Assembly (NCBI GenBank): GCA_019894765.1
Contig: JAGXNT010000031.1
Location: 37,030-101,029 of the forward strand
Reading direction: 5' to 3'
Length of the DNA stretch: 64,000 bases
Source: Candidatus Heimdallarchaeota archaeon
Lineage (GTDB): Archaea > Asgardarchaeota > Heimdallarchaeia > JABLTI01
Below are positions 55,259-64,000 of the stretch, piece by piece (position 1 is the first letter of the stretch; every line of letters begins with the position of its first letter). Under the pieces are notes generated by a model. The model made no database searches. It worked only from the letters and a program-made list of their open reading frames with translations, and was not told where the DNA came from. The position numbers and the translations under genes were made by a program.

Positions 55259-58200
55259 GTGCCGGAGATTAAAATACTACTTGTTGATGATGAAGAAACT
55301 CTACTCGAAGTTTCTAAAGTCTATCTGGAAAAAATGAATGAAAAATTCAATATTATTACAGTAGATTCTGCAGTTGAAGCACTCGAGATGATTAAGCAAC
55401 AAGATTACGATGTCATTATTTCTGATTACCAGATGCCTGTTATCAATGGTTTAGAGTTTTTATCTCAAGTTAGAAATGCTGGGAACGAAATACCGTTCAT
55501 TATTTTCACTGGGAAAGGTCGAGAAGAAGTAGCGATTCAGGCTTTGAATCTTGGAGCCGATTTTTACCTTCAAAAAGGTGGAGAAACCACAAGTCAATTT
55601 CATGAATTAGAAAATTTAATTGATAAATTGTTTGAGAAAAAACAAGCAGATAAACTGCGTAGACATTTACTTGATCAACAAATTTCAATCAACAAACTTG
55701 CACTTACTCTTGGAGAAACTCGTGATCTGAATAAAATCTATAAAACAATTTTCCAGCACATCTATTCTATTATGGATGCAGATACTTTCGTAGTTTCATT
55801 TTACGATAAAGATAAACAAACAATTTCTCCCGGATATGCTCTCATTGAAGGGAAAGCTTTAGATATTACTATTTTTCCAGCTTTACCTTTATCACATAAA
55901 GAAAGTGAAATTCAAAGCCAAGTCATTTCTACTAGTGATCATATTTACCTACCGGATTTGCGTAGAGTTGTTAAACAAGACCCAGTTACTAATAAGAAAA
56001 CTCATCATGAAGGCGAATATACAAAATCAGCAATTTTCGTTCCTATGAAGATTGGTGGAGATACTATAGGGGTTATAGAAGTACAAAGTTATGATGTCAA
56101 TGCTTATACGAATCAGGATATTGACTTGCTATCTGCTTTAGCAAATGTAGCTGCTGTTGCTATTCAGAATGCAAGATTATTTAAAAATCAACAACAAACC
56201 AATATAGAATTACTTGACGAGAAAAACAGGACACAAACATATCTCGATGTAGTTGATGCTATTATCGTTGTTTTAGATCCTTCTGCCAAAGTACAAATGA
56301 TAAACAAAAGAGGATGTCAGATTTTGGGATTTGACGAAGGTGATATCATTGGTAAGGATTGGATAGATGATTTTATTCCTCAAAGATTGAATAGTAGAAT
56401 GAGACAAAGTTTCACAGACATTATGCTTGGGGGAATAGATCCAACTACAAATTATGAAAATCTAGTTATCACAAAGACAGGTAAAGAGAGAATGATCTCT
56501 TGGAACTCAAGTACAATAAAAGACAGCAGCAATCGTGTGATTGGTATTTTAAGCTCAGGAATAGATATAACAGATCAACTTGTAACAGAAGCAACAATTC
56601 TTGCTTCCGAAAAACAATATGAAACCACTCTGAATTCTTTAGGTGTTCCTTTGCATGTAATAGATGAGAATTTAAACATTGTATTGTTAAATAATGCCTT
56701 TAAGAGATGGCTAGAAGAATTAGATCTTAATGCGGATATAATTAGTAAAAATATATTCGATACCTTTCCTTTTCTCTCTGAAGATGTTAGAGAAGAATAT
56801 ACTCAAGTAATTAGTACTGGCAGACCTCTTTCCACAATTGAAACGAATACACTAAAGGACAGAATAATTATTACAGAAGTAAGAAAAATTCCTGTTGTTG
56901 AGAATGGGAACGTTTCTCGAGTAATTACTGTTATTAGAGATATTACTGATGAAAAGAAAACAGAACAAGAATTAAGAGAAATCGCAGAGCAATATAGTAA
57001 TCTTTTTCATAATTCAAATGATGCAGTATTTCTTCATGATTTACAAGGGAATATCCTAAATGTGAATAAGAGAACCTTAGAGATCTTTGGTTATTCCAAA
57101 GAAGAGATATTGAGTATGAATCTTCTAGATTTCGCATCAAATGAGAGCAGAGAGAGCACAAAAACAGCATTTAAGGAAATTGAAAAAATAAATTCCGTAG
57201 AAACAGAAGTTCAAATGGTAAAGAAGAACGGGGAAAGAATGTTTGGTGAACTATCTGCTTCATTAATAAAAATTGGTGGAAAGAAACTTGTCCAAGGAGT
57301 CATTCGAGACATCACAACTCGTAAGACAATGGAAGATGTTCGACTAAAGAGAATTAACGATTTATTATTTCTCTCAAATTCAGCTATGCATTTTGTAGGA
57401 CAATCATTTTCTAAAGATATCTATCAATATATTGCTGAGCAAGTAAAAGAATTAGCGGGTGATGTATATATTATAACAGCTTCATATGATAAAGAAAAAG
57501 AAATCTTCAATATTAAATCGCTTCTTGGCATTAAAGATCAATATAAAACAATTGCGAAATTTATTGGCATGGATCCCTACAAAGTTGAAGCAAAATTAAA
57601 CACAGAATATATAAAAAGAAATCCTTTTGGTAAATTATTAGAAGTTGAAGACGATTTACATGAAATCTCTATGGGGGCAATTTCAAAAAGAGCTAGTAAA
57701 GCAATCTACAATCTTTTGAAAATAGATAAGGTCTATACTACTACTTTTAACAAAGGTACTCAAATAGTCGGCGGACTTTTAATTTTAGTAAAGAAAGGAC
57801 ATGAACTGAAAAACAAAAACCTTATCGAAGCTTTTGCTAGTCAAGCTTCAGTTGCAATTTTAAGCAACCAAGCTCAAGAAGAATTACAAAGCAGTGAAGA
57901 ACGATTTAGACAGATTATTTATTCAACTCCTATGGGTATTCACGTTTACAATATGAATAATAATGGTCAACTCATTTTTCAAGGAGGAAATCCCTCTGCA
58001 GATGAAATTTTAAAAATAAAACACAGCGAGTTAATTGGAAAAGCTATTGAGGAAGCTTTTCCATCTTCGGTAGGTACTGACTTACCAAAAATATACAAAC
58101 AGATTGCATTAAAGGGTGGTACATGGAGCTCAGAGCAAGTTGATTATAAAGATGATTCAATCACCGGTTCATATGAAGTAAGAGTTTTCCAAACTGTTCC

Positions 58201-59821
58201 TGGTTCTTGTGTTGCTTTATTCCAAGATGTTACTGAAAAGAAAATTGCGAAAGAAGAAGAGCAAGAATTTGTAGATAATTTAACATTCCTTTCACAAACA
58301 GCAACAGACTTCATTGGATTTTCTTCAGATTTAGATATATACAAATACATTGCAGAAAGAATGAAGGAGCTTATTGGCAAAGCTATAATTGTGGTTTCCT
58401 CATTTAATGAACAAGCTATAGATTATCATGTTCGAGCAGTTTTAGGTTTGGGTAAAAATGTTGAAAATGTTCTCAAATTCCTAGGAAGACATCCAGTTGG
58501 GATGATATTTAATGTAAGGGATAAATTAAGAAAACAATTAACTAAAACTGGTATTTCAAAAGTTGACGTGGATCTCTCCCAACTCACACAAGGAGGTTTC
58601 CCAAAACAAGCTGTAAAACCATTACGTAGAGTACTTGGAACTGGTAATATTTATTCTGTAGCTTTTATGCGAAAAAGCAGATTATATGGTAATGTTCTTC
58701 TTATTATGCAAGAAGGAAATGAAATCAAGAATCCTCAGCTAGTTGAAGCATTTGCACAACAAGCATCTGTAGCATTATTAAGAAGGAAAGCAGAAGAAGA
58801 ATTACTTGATAGTGAGGAACGGTTTAGGACGCTTATTGAAACCATGAATGATGGTTTAGCAGTTGATGACGAGAACGGATTATTCTCATACGTTAATAAA
58901 AAGTTATGTGAAATGCTTGGCTACAACGAAATGGAAATAATCGGTCACAAAGTCAGTGAATTTCTTGATGAGGAAAACAGACATTTGTATGCTAATCAAT
59001 CAATACATAGATCCTCTGGGATTCTAGAATCATATGAAATTAGTTGGATTAAAAAAGATAAAACCTTAATACCAACAATTATTTCTCCTCAACCTATGTT
59101 CGACTCAGAAGGGAATTACATGGGAAGTTTTGCGGTAATAACTGATATTGCTGAGAGAATACAAAATGAAAAGCAAATGAGAGAGCAACAAGAAGAGTTG
59201 TTTAAACAAAGAGACGAATTAGAATCCTTTGCATCGACAATTGCTCATGATTTAAGAGGTAAGATGCAAGTAATTTCTCTGTATAATTCAATGACTGAAT
59301 CTGAATTTAGTGATAAAATTGGTGAAAGCATAGAAGAGATGTCAGCCTTTATTGAAGATTTACTTTTATTAGCTAAGAAAGGTGAACTCTTAGGGGAATT
59401 TAAGACCGTCAACTTGAATACTATGATTCAAGATATTGCTGAGAAGTTATACACATTAGAACCTAACATGAAAGTTGAGATTGGTAAATTACCAAAAATC
59501 ACCGGAGATCCAATAAAATTACGCCAAGTTTTTGAGAATTTATTGATGAATGTCTACAAGCATGCTGAAGCTTTTAAAGTCGAAATTGATGCGAAAGATT
59601 ACAATAACTTCTATAAAATAATTGTGAAGGATGATGGCAAAGGCATTCCAAAAGACAAGAAAGATGAAATTATTGAATCCTGGACTACCATGAGATATTC
59701 TTCATTTGGCATGCTAATTATATTAAAAATTGTGCAAGCTCATGGTGGCGAGCTCACTTTAGAGAGTGAAGAAGGGAAAGGAACAACAGTTATAATCCAG
59801 TTACCAAAAAATACGAAATAA
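55259..59821 (+). CDS. Multidomain histidine kinase: REC-GAF-PASx3-GAF-like-PAS-GAF-like-PAS-HisKA-HATPase
   Basis: 1520 residues, no membrane helix. An N-terminal receiver domain (3-118; phosphoacceptor D56 in IISDYQMP; K in LQKGG) is followed by a GAF domain (about 150-310), PAS domains starting near 322, 450 and 574, a GAF-like sensor (about 695-880), PAS (about 880-1000), a second copy of the GAF-like sensor (about 1005-1180; LSQTATDFIGF versus LSNSAMHFVGQ), and PAS (about 1180-1300). Kinase core: H-box H1330 in IAHDLRG, N-box LRQVFENLLMNVYKH, G1 DDGKGIP, G2 SSFGMLIILKIVQAHGG. Soluble multi-sensor kinase. The REC at the front lets another kinase control it. GTG start with GGTG 7 bases upstream. 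Confidence 0.92.
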   Translation: MPEIKILLVDDEETLLEVSKVYLEKMNEKFNIITVDSAVEALEMIKQQDYDVIISDYQMPVINGLEFLSQVRNAGNEIPFIIFTGKGREEVAIQALNLGADFYLQKGGETTSQFHELENLIDKLFEKKQADKLRRHLLDQQISINKLALTLGETRDLNKIYKTIFQHIYSIMDADTFVVSFYDKDKQTISPGYALIEGKALDITIFPALPLSHKESEIQSQVISTSDHIYLPDLRRVVKQDPVTNKKTHHEGEYTKSAIFVPMKIGGDTIGVIEVQSYDVNAYTNQDIDLLSALANVAAVAIQNARLFKNQQQTNIELLDEKNRTQTYLDVVDAIIVVLDPSAKVQMINKRGCQILGFDEGDIIGKDWIDDFIPQRLNSRMRQSFTDIMLGGIDPTTNYENLVITKTGKERMISWNSSTIKDSSNRVIGILSSGIDITDQLVTEATILASEKQYETTLNSLGVPLHVIDENLNIVLLNNAFKRWLEELDLNADIISKNIFDTFPFLSEDVREEYTQVISTGRPLSTIETNTLKDRIIITEVRKIPVVENGNVSRVITVIRDITDEKKTEQELREIAEQYSNLFHNSNDAVFLHDLQGNILNVNKRTLEIFGYSKEEILSMNLLDFASNESRESTKTAFKEIEKINSVETEVQMVKKNGERMFGELSASLIKIGGKKLVQGVIRDITTRKTMEDVRLKRINDLLFLSNSAMHFVGQSFSKDIYQYIAEQVKELAGDVYIITASYDKEKEIFNIKSLLGIKDQYKTIAKFIGMDPYKVEAKLNTEYIKRNPFGKLLEVEDDLHEISMGAISKRASKAIYNLLKIDKVYTTTFNKGTQIVGGLLILVKKGHELKNKNLIEAFASQASVAILSNQAQEELQSSEERFRQIIYSTPMGIHVYNMNNNGQLIFQGGNPSADEILKIKHSELIGKAIEEAFPSSVGTDLPKIYKQIALKGGTWSSEQVDYKDDSITGSYEVRVFQTVPGSCVALFQDVTEKKIAKEEEQEFVDNLTFLSQTATDFIGFSSDLDIYKYIAERMKELIGKAIIVVSSFNEQAIDYHVRAVLGLGKNVENVLKFLGRHPVGMIFNVRDKLRKQLTKTGISKVDVDLSQLTQGGFPKQAVKPLRRVLGTGNIYSVAFMRKSRLYGNVLLIMQEGNEIKNPQLVEAFAQQASVALLRRKAEEELLDSEERFRTLIETMNDGLAVDDENGLFSYVNKKLCEMLGYNEMEIIGHKVSEFLDEENRHLYANQSIHRSSGILESYEISWIKKDKTLIPTIISPQPMFDSEGNYMGSFAVITDIAERIQNEKQMREQQEELFKQRDELESFASTIAHDLRGKMQVISLYNSMTESEFSDKIGESIEEMSAFIEDLLLLAKKGELLGEFKTVNLNTMIQDIAEKLYTLEPNMKVEIGKLPKITGDPIKLRQVFENLLMNVYKHAEAFKVEIDAKDYNNFYKIIVKDDGKGIPKDKKDEIIESWTTMRYSSFGMLIILKIVQAHGGELTLESEEGKGTTVIIQLPKNTK

Positions 59822-59828
59822 TTGAGGA

Positions 59829-60785
59829 TTATTTCCAGACTTTTTCAAAGATTCTTTGAAAGTTTCCGTGACAGATTTTATTGATATCTTCTTCCGAGTA
59901 TTTTCTACTTTCTAATTCTTTTACTAATTTATTGAATCCAGTAACATCTTTGACTTCATCTGGTACTCCAGTTCCGTCAAAATCACTGCCAAAACCCACA
60001 TGGTCTGGACCAACTACTTTAACGACATGATCTATGTGGTCAATGATTTTCGTGTAAGGAGTATCAGCTTCTCGACCACAATCCTCTCTTAGAAATGCAT
60101 TTGCGAAATTTATCCCCATTACCCCACCATTATCAGCTAGAGCTTTTAACATTTCATCAGTTAGATTTCGGACATGTGGTGATATTGCTCTACAACATGA
60201 GTGTGAAGCAATTATTGGTTTCTTTGTTACCTCTAATACATCCCAGAAGCTTTTATCTGATAAATGAGAGACATCCACAATAACACCTAATTTGTTAGCT
60301 TCTTGAATTAATTCCTTCCCTTCACCAGTTATTCCTCGAGTCTCTTCCGGTGCACCAGGCATAAATGATGAGCCTGATCCAAAAATATTGGTATCTGACC
60401 AGGTTATTCCAAATGATCTCAATCCTAAACGATAAAGTAAATTTAGAATATGGAATTCGGTATCAAATCCACCTACTCCCTCAATGTGAAAAATAACGCA
60501 AATTTTGTTTTCTTTTTCAGCTGTATCTACATCAGAAGCTTTCTTTATAATCATGAGCTCATTTTTCGGTTCTTGAACTAACTCGAGAAGTTCTCTTGCA
60601 CCCTTCAGAATATAATATTGATTGACTCCGGGATATATTGCAAAAAACATTGCACTGACATTGCCTTTTTTTATTCTCGGTAAATCAACATGTCCTCTTT
60701 CTGATTCTTGATAGAATTTTCTCATTTGTTGCGGGAGTGCGTATAAAACATCTGTGTGTCCATCTATAATGGCGTATTTTTTCAT
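59829..60785 (-). CDS. Membrane dipeptidase (peptidase M19, renal dipeptidase family)
   Basis: About 318 residues of the M19 zinc peptidase family: IIDGHTDVLY (H10-x-D12), bridging Glu in FHIEGVGG, VDVSHLSDKSFWD, ASHSCCRAISPHVRNL and GFGSDFDG hold the dinuclear zinc ligands. The fold is the amidohydrolase barrel. It hydrolyses dipeptides (including D-containing ones) and needs no signal peptide here. ATG at 60785 is used: the frame is open to 60872, but the TATA box ATTATATATAC at 60802-60812 leaves transcription starting almost at 60785. It ends 7 bases from the histidine kinase gene on the other strand. Confidence 0.9.
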   Translation of the reverse strand: MKKYAIIDGHTDVLYALPQQMRKFYQESERGHVDLPRIKKGNVSAMFFAIYPGVNQYYILKGARELLELVQEPKNELMIIKKASDVDTAEKENKICVIFHIEGVGGFDTEFHILNLLYRLGLRSFGITWSDTNIFGSGSSFMPGAPEETRGITGEGKELIQEANKLGVIVDVSHLSDKSFWDVLEVTKKPIIASHSCCRAISPHVRNLTDEMLKALADNGGVMGINFANAFLREDCGREADTPYTKIIDHIDHVVKVVGPDHVGFGSDFDGTGVPDEVKDVTGFNKLVKELESRKYSEEDINKICHGNFQRIFEKVWK

Positions 60786-60801
60786 AACATCAAAACCAAT
60801 T

Positions 60802-60812
60802 GTATATATAAT
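60802..60812 (-). promoter_or_regulatory. TATA box of the M19 dipeptidase gene
   Basis: Minus-strand ATTATATATAC about 17-27 bases before the ATG at 60785, giving a leaderless transcript. Confidence 0.55.
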
Positions 60813-60905
60813 CAAAATTAATTTATCATTGCTTAATTTAAGTCTTATTAAGAAAAATGAAAAATGTGCCAAAATGGCACAAAGCTTTGTTTTATTTACT
60901 CTTAC

Positions 60906-62900
60906 CTATTCAACGCTTTCTTCGTCGTCGTCGGTGGAATCTTCTTCTTGACCTGCTAATGTAGCTCCGACTTTTGTTGATTGTAGAACTATTTCTGCAC
61001 CTTCGCCTAATTCAGCTAAAGGCATTTCCTTTGCGTTGGTTACTAAGTTTAAATAGGTGCTAATTATATCAACATCATCATTCCAAGCATTTATTGGAAT
61101 CAATTCAATATTGTCTGCTTTTGCTTGGTTTTCAAGTGATTTTGGAATGTCATAAAGGGAATCAACACAATCAATTGGAGTGGTAGCTGCGACATGAACA
61201 ATTATTTTGCATCCTTTCGATTTTAATTCTTGATAACCATCTTCAATTGTTGGAATCCGGTCTTGTATCCATGCTGATTTTATTTTCTCTTCACTAAATC
61301 CTTGCTTAGTTAATTTCTTAGCAATACCCTTTCTGAAAATATCTTCTTGCTCAGTCAATGGATAGAGACTATCCCATTCTTCTGGTTGTCCCTCAGCTAC
61401 GAGAAGTATACCTACAGCAGATAAATCTTGACTTGTTGGTAGAGTTGCTTTTATTTTCTTAGCAATTATATCTTGGATAGCTTCAGAATTTGCCAAGAAT
61501 TCAGTTTGTGAAATAGTAATACCAATCTCTGAATAATCGATTCGCTTCATTTCTTCTAAAGCCATTTTATATTCATAACTCTCTGCCATAAATAGATTCA
61601 AAATGGTAATCTTATTGGCTCCTCGAGAAATCATAGAGAGTAGTGCTTGATTCATTGTTGGCCAATCGTTAACGAATGCTTCTTGATACATATTAAAGGT
61701 AAGGAAAGAGCTTTCTAATTTCTCAGCAATTTCTCTAGCAATTTTCCTGTAAGGATTCTTTGGTTTATTTACTTTTATATCCTCAATAGTAAGCTCAGAT
61801 TGACTTTTCATGATATGACGATATTTTCTCTTAACTTTGAAGAATTCTATTGGTTGAGCTAGTTTTCTTTTCTGAGATACACCTGTTTCTGCTTGTTTGT
61901 GATATTTTCTTACTAGAGCTAAAGGATTGTATTCCTCTGCTTCACCTTTTGAAAGAATAACCAATGCACTTCGGTCTTCATCAGTATCAATTGGAAGGTT
62001 CTCGGGGAGAGGTGAATCAAACTTGAGATTCATTATCCCCCTAGTTGCCCACATATAGCCAAAAGTCACTGCTAGGAATAAAACAGCGATATTCCAAAGT
62101 ATTTGCCAAGGTGTTATCCAGAACCAGACATTTACTAAAACTGCTAAGGCTAAAACAAAAACTGCCATAAATATAGTGTTGTTTTGTTTAGATCTAATAT
62201 TAGTTGTAAAGAAATAAACAGAAATTGATCCCATGGTATATCCTGCAAAACCGCTTACTAACAAGGTTCCTAAAATTGAAAGTATAGTGTTGAAATCAAA
62301 AATGATTCCGGGGGGTAGTATAACTGGACCCTCACCTGTAAGATAAGTATCTACATATAGAACATCGGATGTGCCTTCCGTGGTTGAGTGTTGAGCGCTT
62401 GCATTTACATAAACGGGATTGCCCATATCCTCAAAGAGACAAACATTCATTTCCCATTTGAGTTGATTATCTTGAACTAAGGTAGTATTATAGATAGCAG
62501 CTGGTTGAGAAGAACAAGTACCTCCAGTGCCATTCACAACAGTATGATTAATGAAATCAATTACGATACCACCATTTAAACTTCCAACAGTAATTTCTGT
62601 TTTATTTTGATATGAGCTTGAATTATCCCAAATTAGAAGTACCTCATACAAATGATTTTGATCATTAATTATAGGAGCTGATTGCAAGGTTAAAGTAAGT
62701 GTTGTGCCAGCAAATGTCAAGCTAACAATATCAACTTCATTAGTAAAATTCCCTTTTACAGAAAAAGTTCCATCTACAAATTTCTGAACGTCATCTACTG
62801 AATCTTCGATTAAAATAACACTTTGTGCCATGTTAACTTGAGAAATTAGTAGTGCAAAAGCAACAATCGAACATATTAAGAATAAGTTTCTTTTTGACAA
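60906..62900 (-). CDS. Membrane protein with extracytoplasmic beta domain and ferrochelatase-like cytoplasmic domain
   Basis: About 664 residues: signal segment (about 6-24), extracytoplasmic beta-rich domain (about 30-190) with the 'vDI....gt.LtLtLq..P...YEV.I.WDN' pattern of DOMON-like proteins, three membrane helices (about 202-232, 242-260, 264-286), then a 310-residue cytoplasmic domain. This last part follows ferrochelatase order: KRKYRHI (~YR.I), ... WPTMNQALLSMISRGANKITILNLF, LLVAEGQPEEW (ferrochelatase FSAHG.P), IQDRIPTIEDGYQELKSKGCKIIVHV, and TPIDCVDSLYDI. The catalytic His of SAHG is Glu here, so metal insertion may be lost. TTG start at 62900 is preferred: the TATA box at 62929-62936 would start transcription near 62907. 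Confidence 0.65.
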   Translation of the reverse strand: MSKRNLFLICSIVAFALLISQVNMAQSVILIEDSVDDVQKFVDGTFSVKGNFTNEVDIVSLTFAGTTLTLTLQSAPIINDQNHLYEVLLIWDNSSSYQNKTEITVGSLNGGIVIDFINHTVVNGTGGTCSSQPAAIYNTTLVQDNQLKWEMNVCLFEDMGNPVYVNASAQHSTTEGTSDVLYVDTYLTGEGPVILPPGIIFDFNTILSILGTLLVSGFAGYTMGSISVYFFTTNIRSKQNNTIFMAVFVLALAVLVNVWFWITPWQILWNIAVLFLAVTFGYMWATRGIMNLKFDSPLPENLPIDTDEDRSALVILSKGEAEEYNPLALVRKYHKQAETGVSQKRKLAQPIEFFKVKRKYRHIMKSQSELTIEDIKVNKPKNPYRKIAREIAEKLESSFLTFNMYQEAFVNDWPTMNQALLSMISRGANKITILNLFMAESYEYKMALEEMKRIDYSEIGITISQTEFLANSEAIQDIIAKKIKATLPTSQDLSAVGILLVAEGQPEEWDSLYPLTEQEDIFRKGIAKKLTKQGFSEEKIKSAWIQDRIPTIEDGYQELKSKGCKIIVHVAATTPIDCVDSLYDIPKSLENQAKADNIELIPINAWNDDVDIISTYLNLVTNAKEMPLAELGEGAEIVLQSTKVGATLAGQEEDSTDDDEESVE

Positions 62901-62928
62901 TTTTAATACCCCTTGCATTTTCTATCGA

Positions 62929-62936
62929 GTATAAAT
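62929..62936 (-). promoter_or_regulatory. TATA box of the ferrochelatase-like membrane gene
   Basis: Minus-strand TTTATACT; the expected start of transcription (about 62907) lies after the ATG at 62918, which argues for the downstream TTG (62900). Confidence 0.4.
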
Positions 62937-63003
62937 GCGAGAACCATTTTTCGCTATTATTAACATTTTGTTTTGCTTGAAATATCGAAGACTATTCGTT
63001 TCT

Positions 63004-63588
63004 CTATCGAATCTTCAATGTTAATTCTTCTCCTCTTCCAATAGGAACAAGAACACTTTGAGTATTGGGATTCGCTCGTACAAAATTAATGTACTCCTTC
63101 AAATCCTCAGCATGTGAAATTACATTATCAGCTACAATTACTCCACCCACTTTTAATTTTGGAAAGATCAAATGGAAATATTCTAAATAATCCTCCTTTT
63201 CAGCATCAAGAAAAACAAAATCGAATTTCTTTTCAAGAATACTCAATGTTTGCTTTGCATCTCCTTCAATTAATTTGACTGTATTTGCTAGACCAGCTTT
63301 CTCTAAATTTTCTTTTGCCATTTTCACTTTTAACGGATCAACTTCAAGAGTAATTAATTGTCCTTTATTTTCTTGAGTAGCTAGCCCTAACCATATCGAA
63401 GAGTAACCATTTGATGTACCGATTTCTAAGACATTTATTGCTTTAGTTGATTTTACTAAGATATTCAAAAATAAACCAACATCAGGAGTTATGTTACGCA
63501 TTCGTTCAGAAGAAGGCAAACCCCGTACTCTTTCTTCAGCATCCTTGGCTTCTAGCTCTTTTAACAAATCAATTATTTCTTTTTTCAA
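63004..63588 (-). CDS. O-methyltransferase (class I SAM, caffeoyl-CoA OMT family)
   Basis: About 194 residues. VLEIGTSNGYSSIWLGLA is motif I of the O-methyltransferase_3 family, followed by LITLEVDPLKVKMAKENL, the metal- and SAM-contact FDFVFLDAEKEDYLEYF, and GGVIVADNVISH. These enzymes methylate catechol-type hydroxyls with a divalent metal; archaeal substrates are unknown. TTG at 63588 follows GGTG by 6 bases; the GTG at 63597 lies in that ribosome binding site. Same strand as the chelatase-like gene but 85 bases away with its own promoter region. Confidence 0.88.
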   Translation of the reverse strand: MKKEIIDLLKELEAKDAEERVRGLPSSERMRNITPDVGLFLNILVKSTKAINVLEIGTSNGYSSIWLGLATQENKGQLITLEVDPLKVKMAKENLEKAGLANTVKLIEGDAKQTLSILEKKFDFVFLDAEKEDYLEYFHLIFPKLKVGGVIVADNVISHAEDLKEYINFVRANPNTQSVLVPIGRGEELTLKIR

Positions 63589-63827
63589 AATTAACACCTA
63601 TAGCATATGGATTGAAAATTCCAAATTAAAATTATTGGTTGAATTGATATGTCTAAGGCAGTTATTTATTGATATGAAATAAAACAGCATTCAGAATGTT
63701 TCATCTTTGGAATTTTCTTTTTCTTTTCCGAATCTCTAGATCTTCCTTTTTCTTTACTTCTTCAATGCTATTCTTTTATTTTTTCAAAAAGAAAAAGTGG
63801 ATAATTTTGTAGAAAAAATCAATATGG

Positions 63828-64000
63828 TTATCGTTCTTTTTTGCGAACACGTCTTTGTCTTGCTTCTGTTTTTTGTTCTCGTACTTTTCTATTATGAAGA
63901 ACAATCCTTCTTCTTTGAACCATAAGACCAGTAACAACAACAAACATTACACCACCAAGAAGAAACCAGTACCAATTTTTAGCCCAAAATTCTGGGAAAG
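63828..64000 (-). CDS. C-terminal end of a small membrane protein (gene begins beyond the window)
   Basis: The last 57 residues of a minus-strand frame run in from the right edge: FPEFWAKNWYW, one membrane helix (FLLGGVMFVVVTGLMVQ), then a strongly basic cytoplasmic tail (RRRIVLHNRK...QRRVRKKER) to the TAA. The positive-inside rule fits an outside N-terminal side and an inside tail. I recognise no family from this part. Confidence 0.5.
   Translation of the reverse strand, partial: FPEFWAKNWYWFLLGGVMFVVVTGLMVQRRRIVLHNRKVREQKTEARQRRVRKKER

Noticed and set aside
1..64000. CRISPR arrays, IS elements, prophage
   Set aside because: No short direct repeats at regular spacing, no transposase or integrase motifs and no phage structural genes were seen by reading; a repeat search was not possible.

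Overview
The window is AT-rich DNA from an archaeon, most likely an Asgard archaeon of the Heimdallarchaeia type. Archaeal markers are the GatD/GatE tRNA-dependent amidotransferase pair, an HdrABC/MvhD electron-transfer operon, a class III (type IV pilin-like) signal peptide, and TATA boxes placed just upstream of many start codons, next to other genes with GGAGG or GGTGA ribosome binding sites. The Asgard call rests mainly on a clear actin-family protein (21297-22442) plus TPR- and LRR-rich genes and large tandem FtsX-type permeases. No rRNA gene is present and I saw no tRNA, so the lineage is an inference.

Layout. 1-7.9 kb: end of an acetyltransferase gene, a lipid-kinase-like gene, a giant TPR protein, and three exported proteins (phospholipase C-like, CBM9/DOMON-like, DM13). 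8-13.3 kb: operon hdrA-mvhD-hdrC-hdrB in which HdrA carries a whole GltD/NfnB-like NAD(P)H module inside it. 13.6-21.2 kb: metabolic and housekeeping genes (SDR epimerase, LRR protein, M20 peptidase, acetyltransferase/methyltransferase pair, SagB-like nitroreductase, GrpB, TPR, CoA-binding). 21.3-26.2 kb: actin-related protein, then gatE-gatD. 26.2-31.2 kb: two flavodoxin-like reductases, ferritin behind a palindromic candidate operator, and a solitary type IIG-like restriction-modification protein. 31.2-37.6 kb: an aspartate/glutamate racemase-like gene and two tandem histidine phosphatases, several membrane or unknown proteins, and a PlsY-like acyltransferase. 37.8-43.6 kb: two tandem 940-residue FtsX-type permeases without a visible ATPase.

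43.7-55.1 kb: tldD-tldE, a LigB/Memo-like protein, an AhpD-like protein, and a sharp junction near 49.31 kb joining the 3' part of a glutamine synthetase gene to the 3' tail of an ABC-2 permease on the other strand. This looks like a rearrangement breakpoint or an assembly chimera. After it come a pilin-like protein, a DMT transporter, two tandem small winged-helix-like proteins with a shared CxxC, a KaiC-like protein without a P-loop, and a second SDR epimerase. 55.2-64 kb: a 1520-residue REC/GAF/PAS histidine kinase, an M19 dipeptidase, a membrane protein with a ferrochelatase-like cytoplasmic domain, an O-methyltransferase, and the end of a small membrane protein.

The clearest functional unit is the Hdr operon: its embedded NAD(P)H module suggests that NAD(P)H, not H2, is the partner for flavin-based electron transfer, since no hydrogenase genes lie nearby. 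Several convergent or isolated genes end in a hairpin followed by a T tract, and start choice often depends on TTG or GTG codons placed after GGTG/GGAG motifs. No CRISPR array, IS element or prophage was seen.
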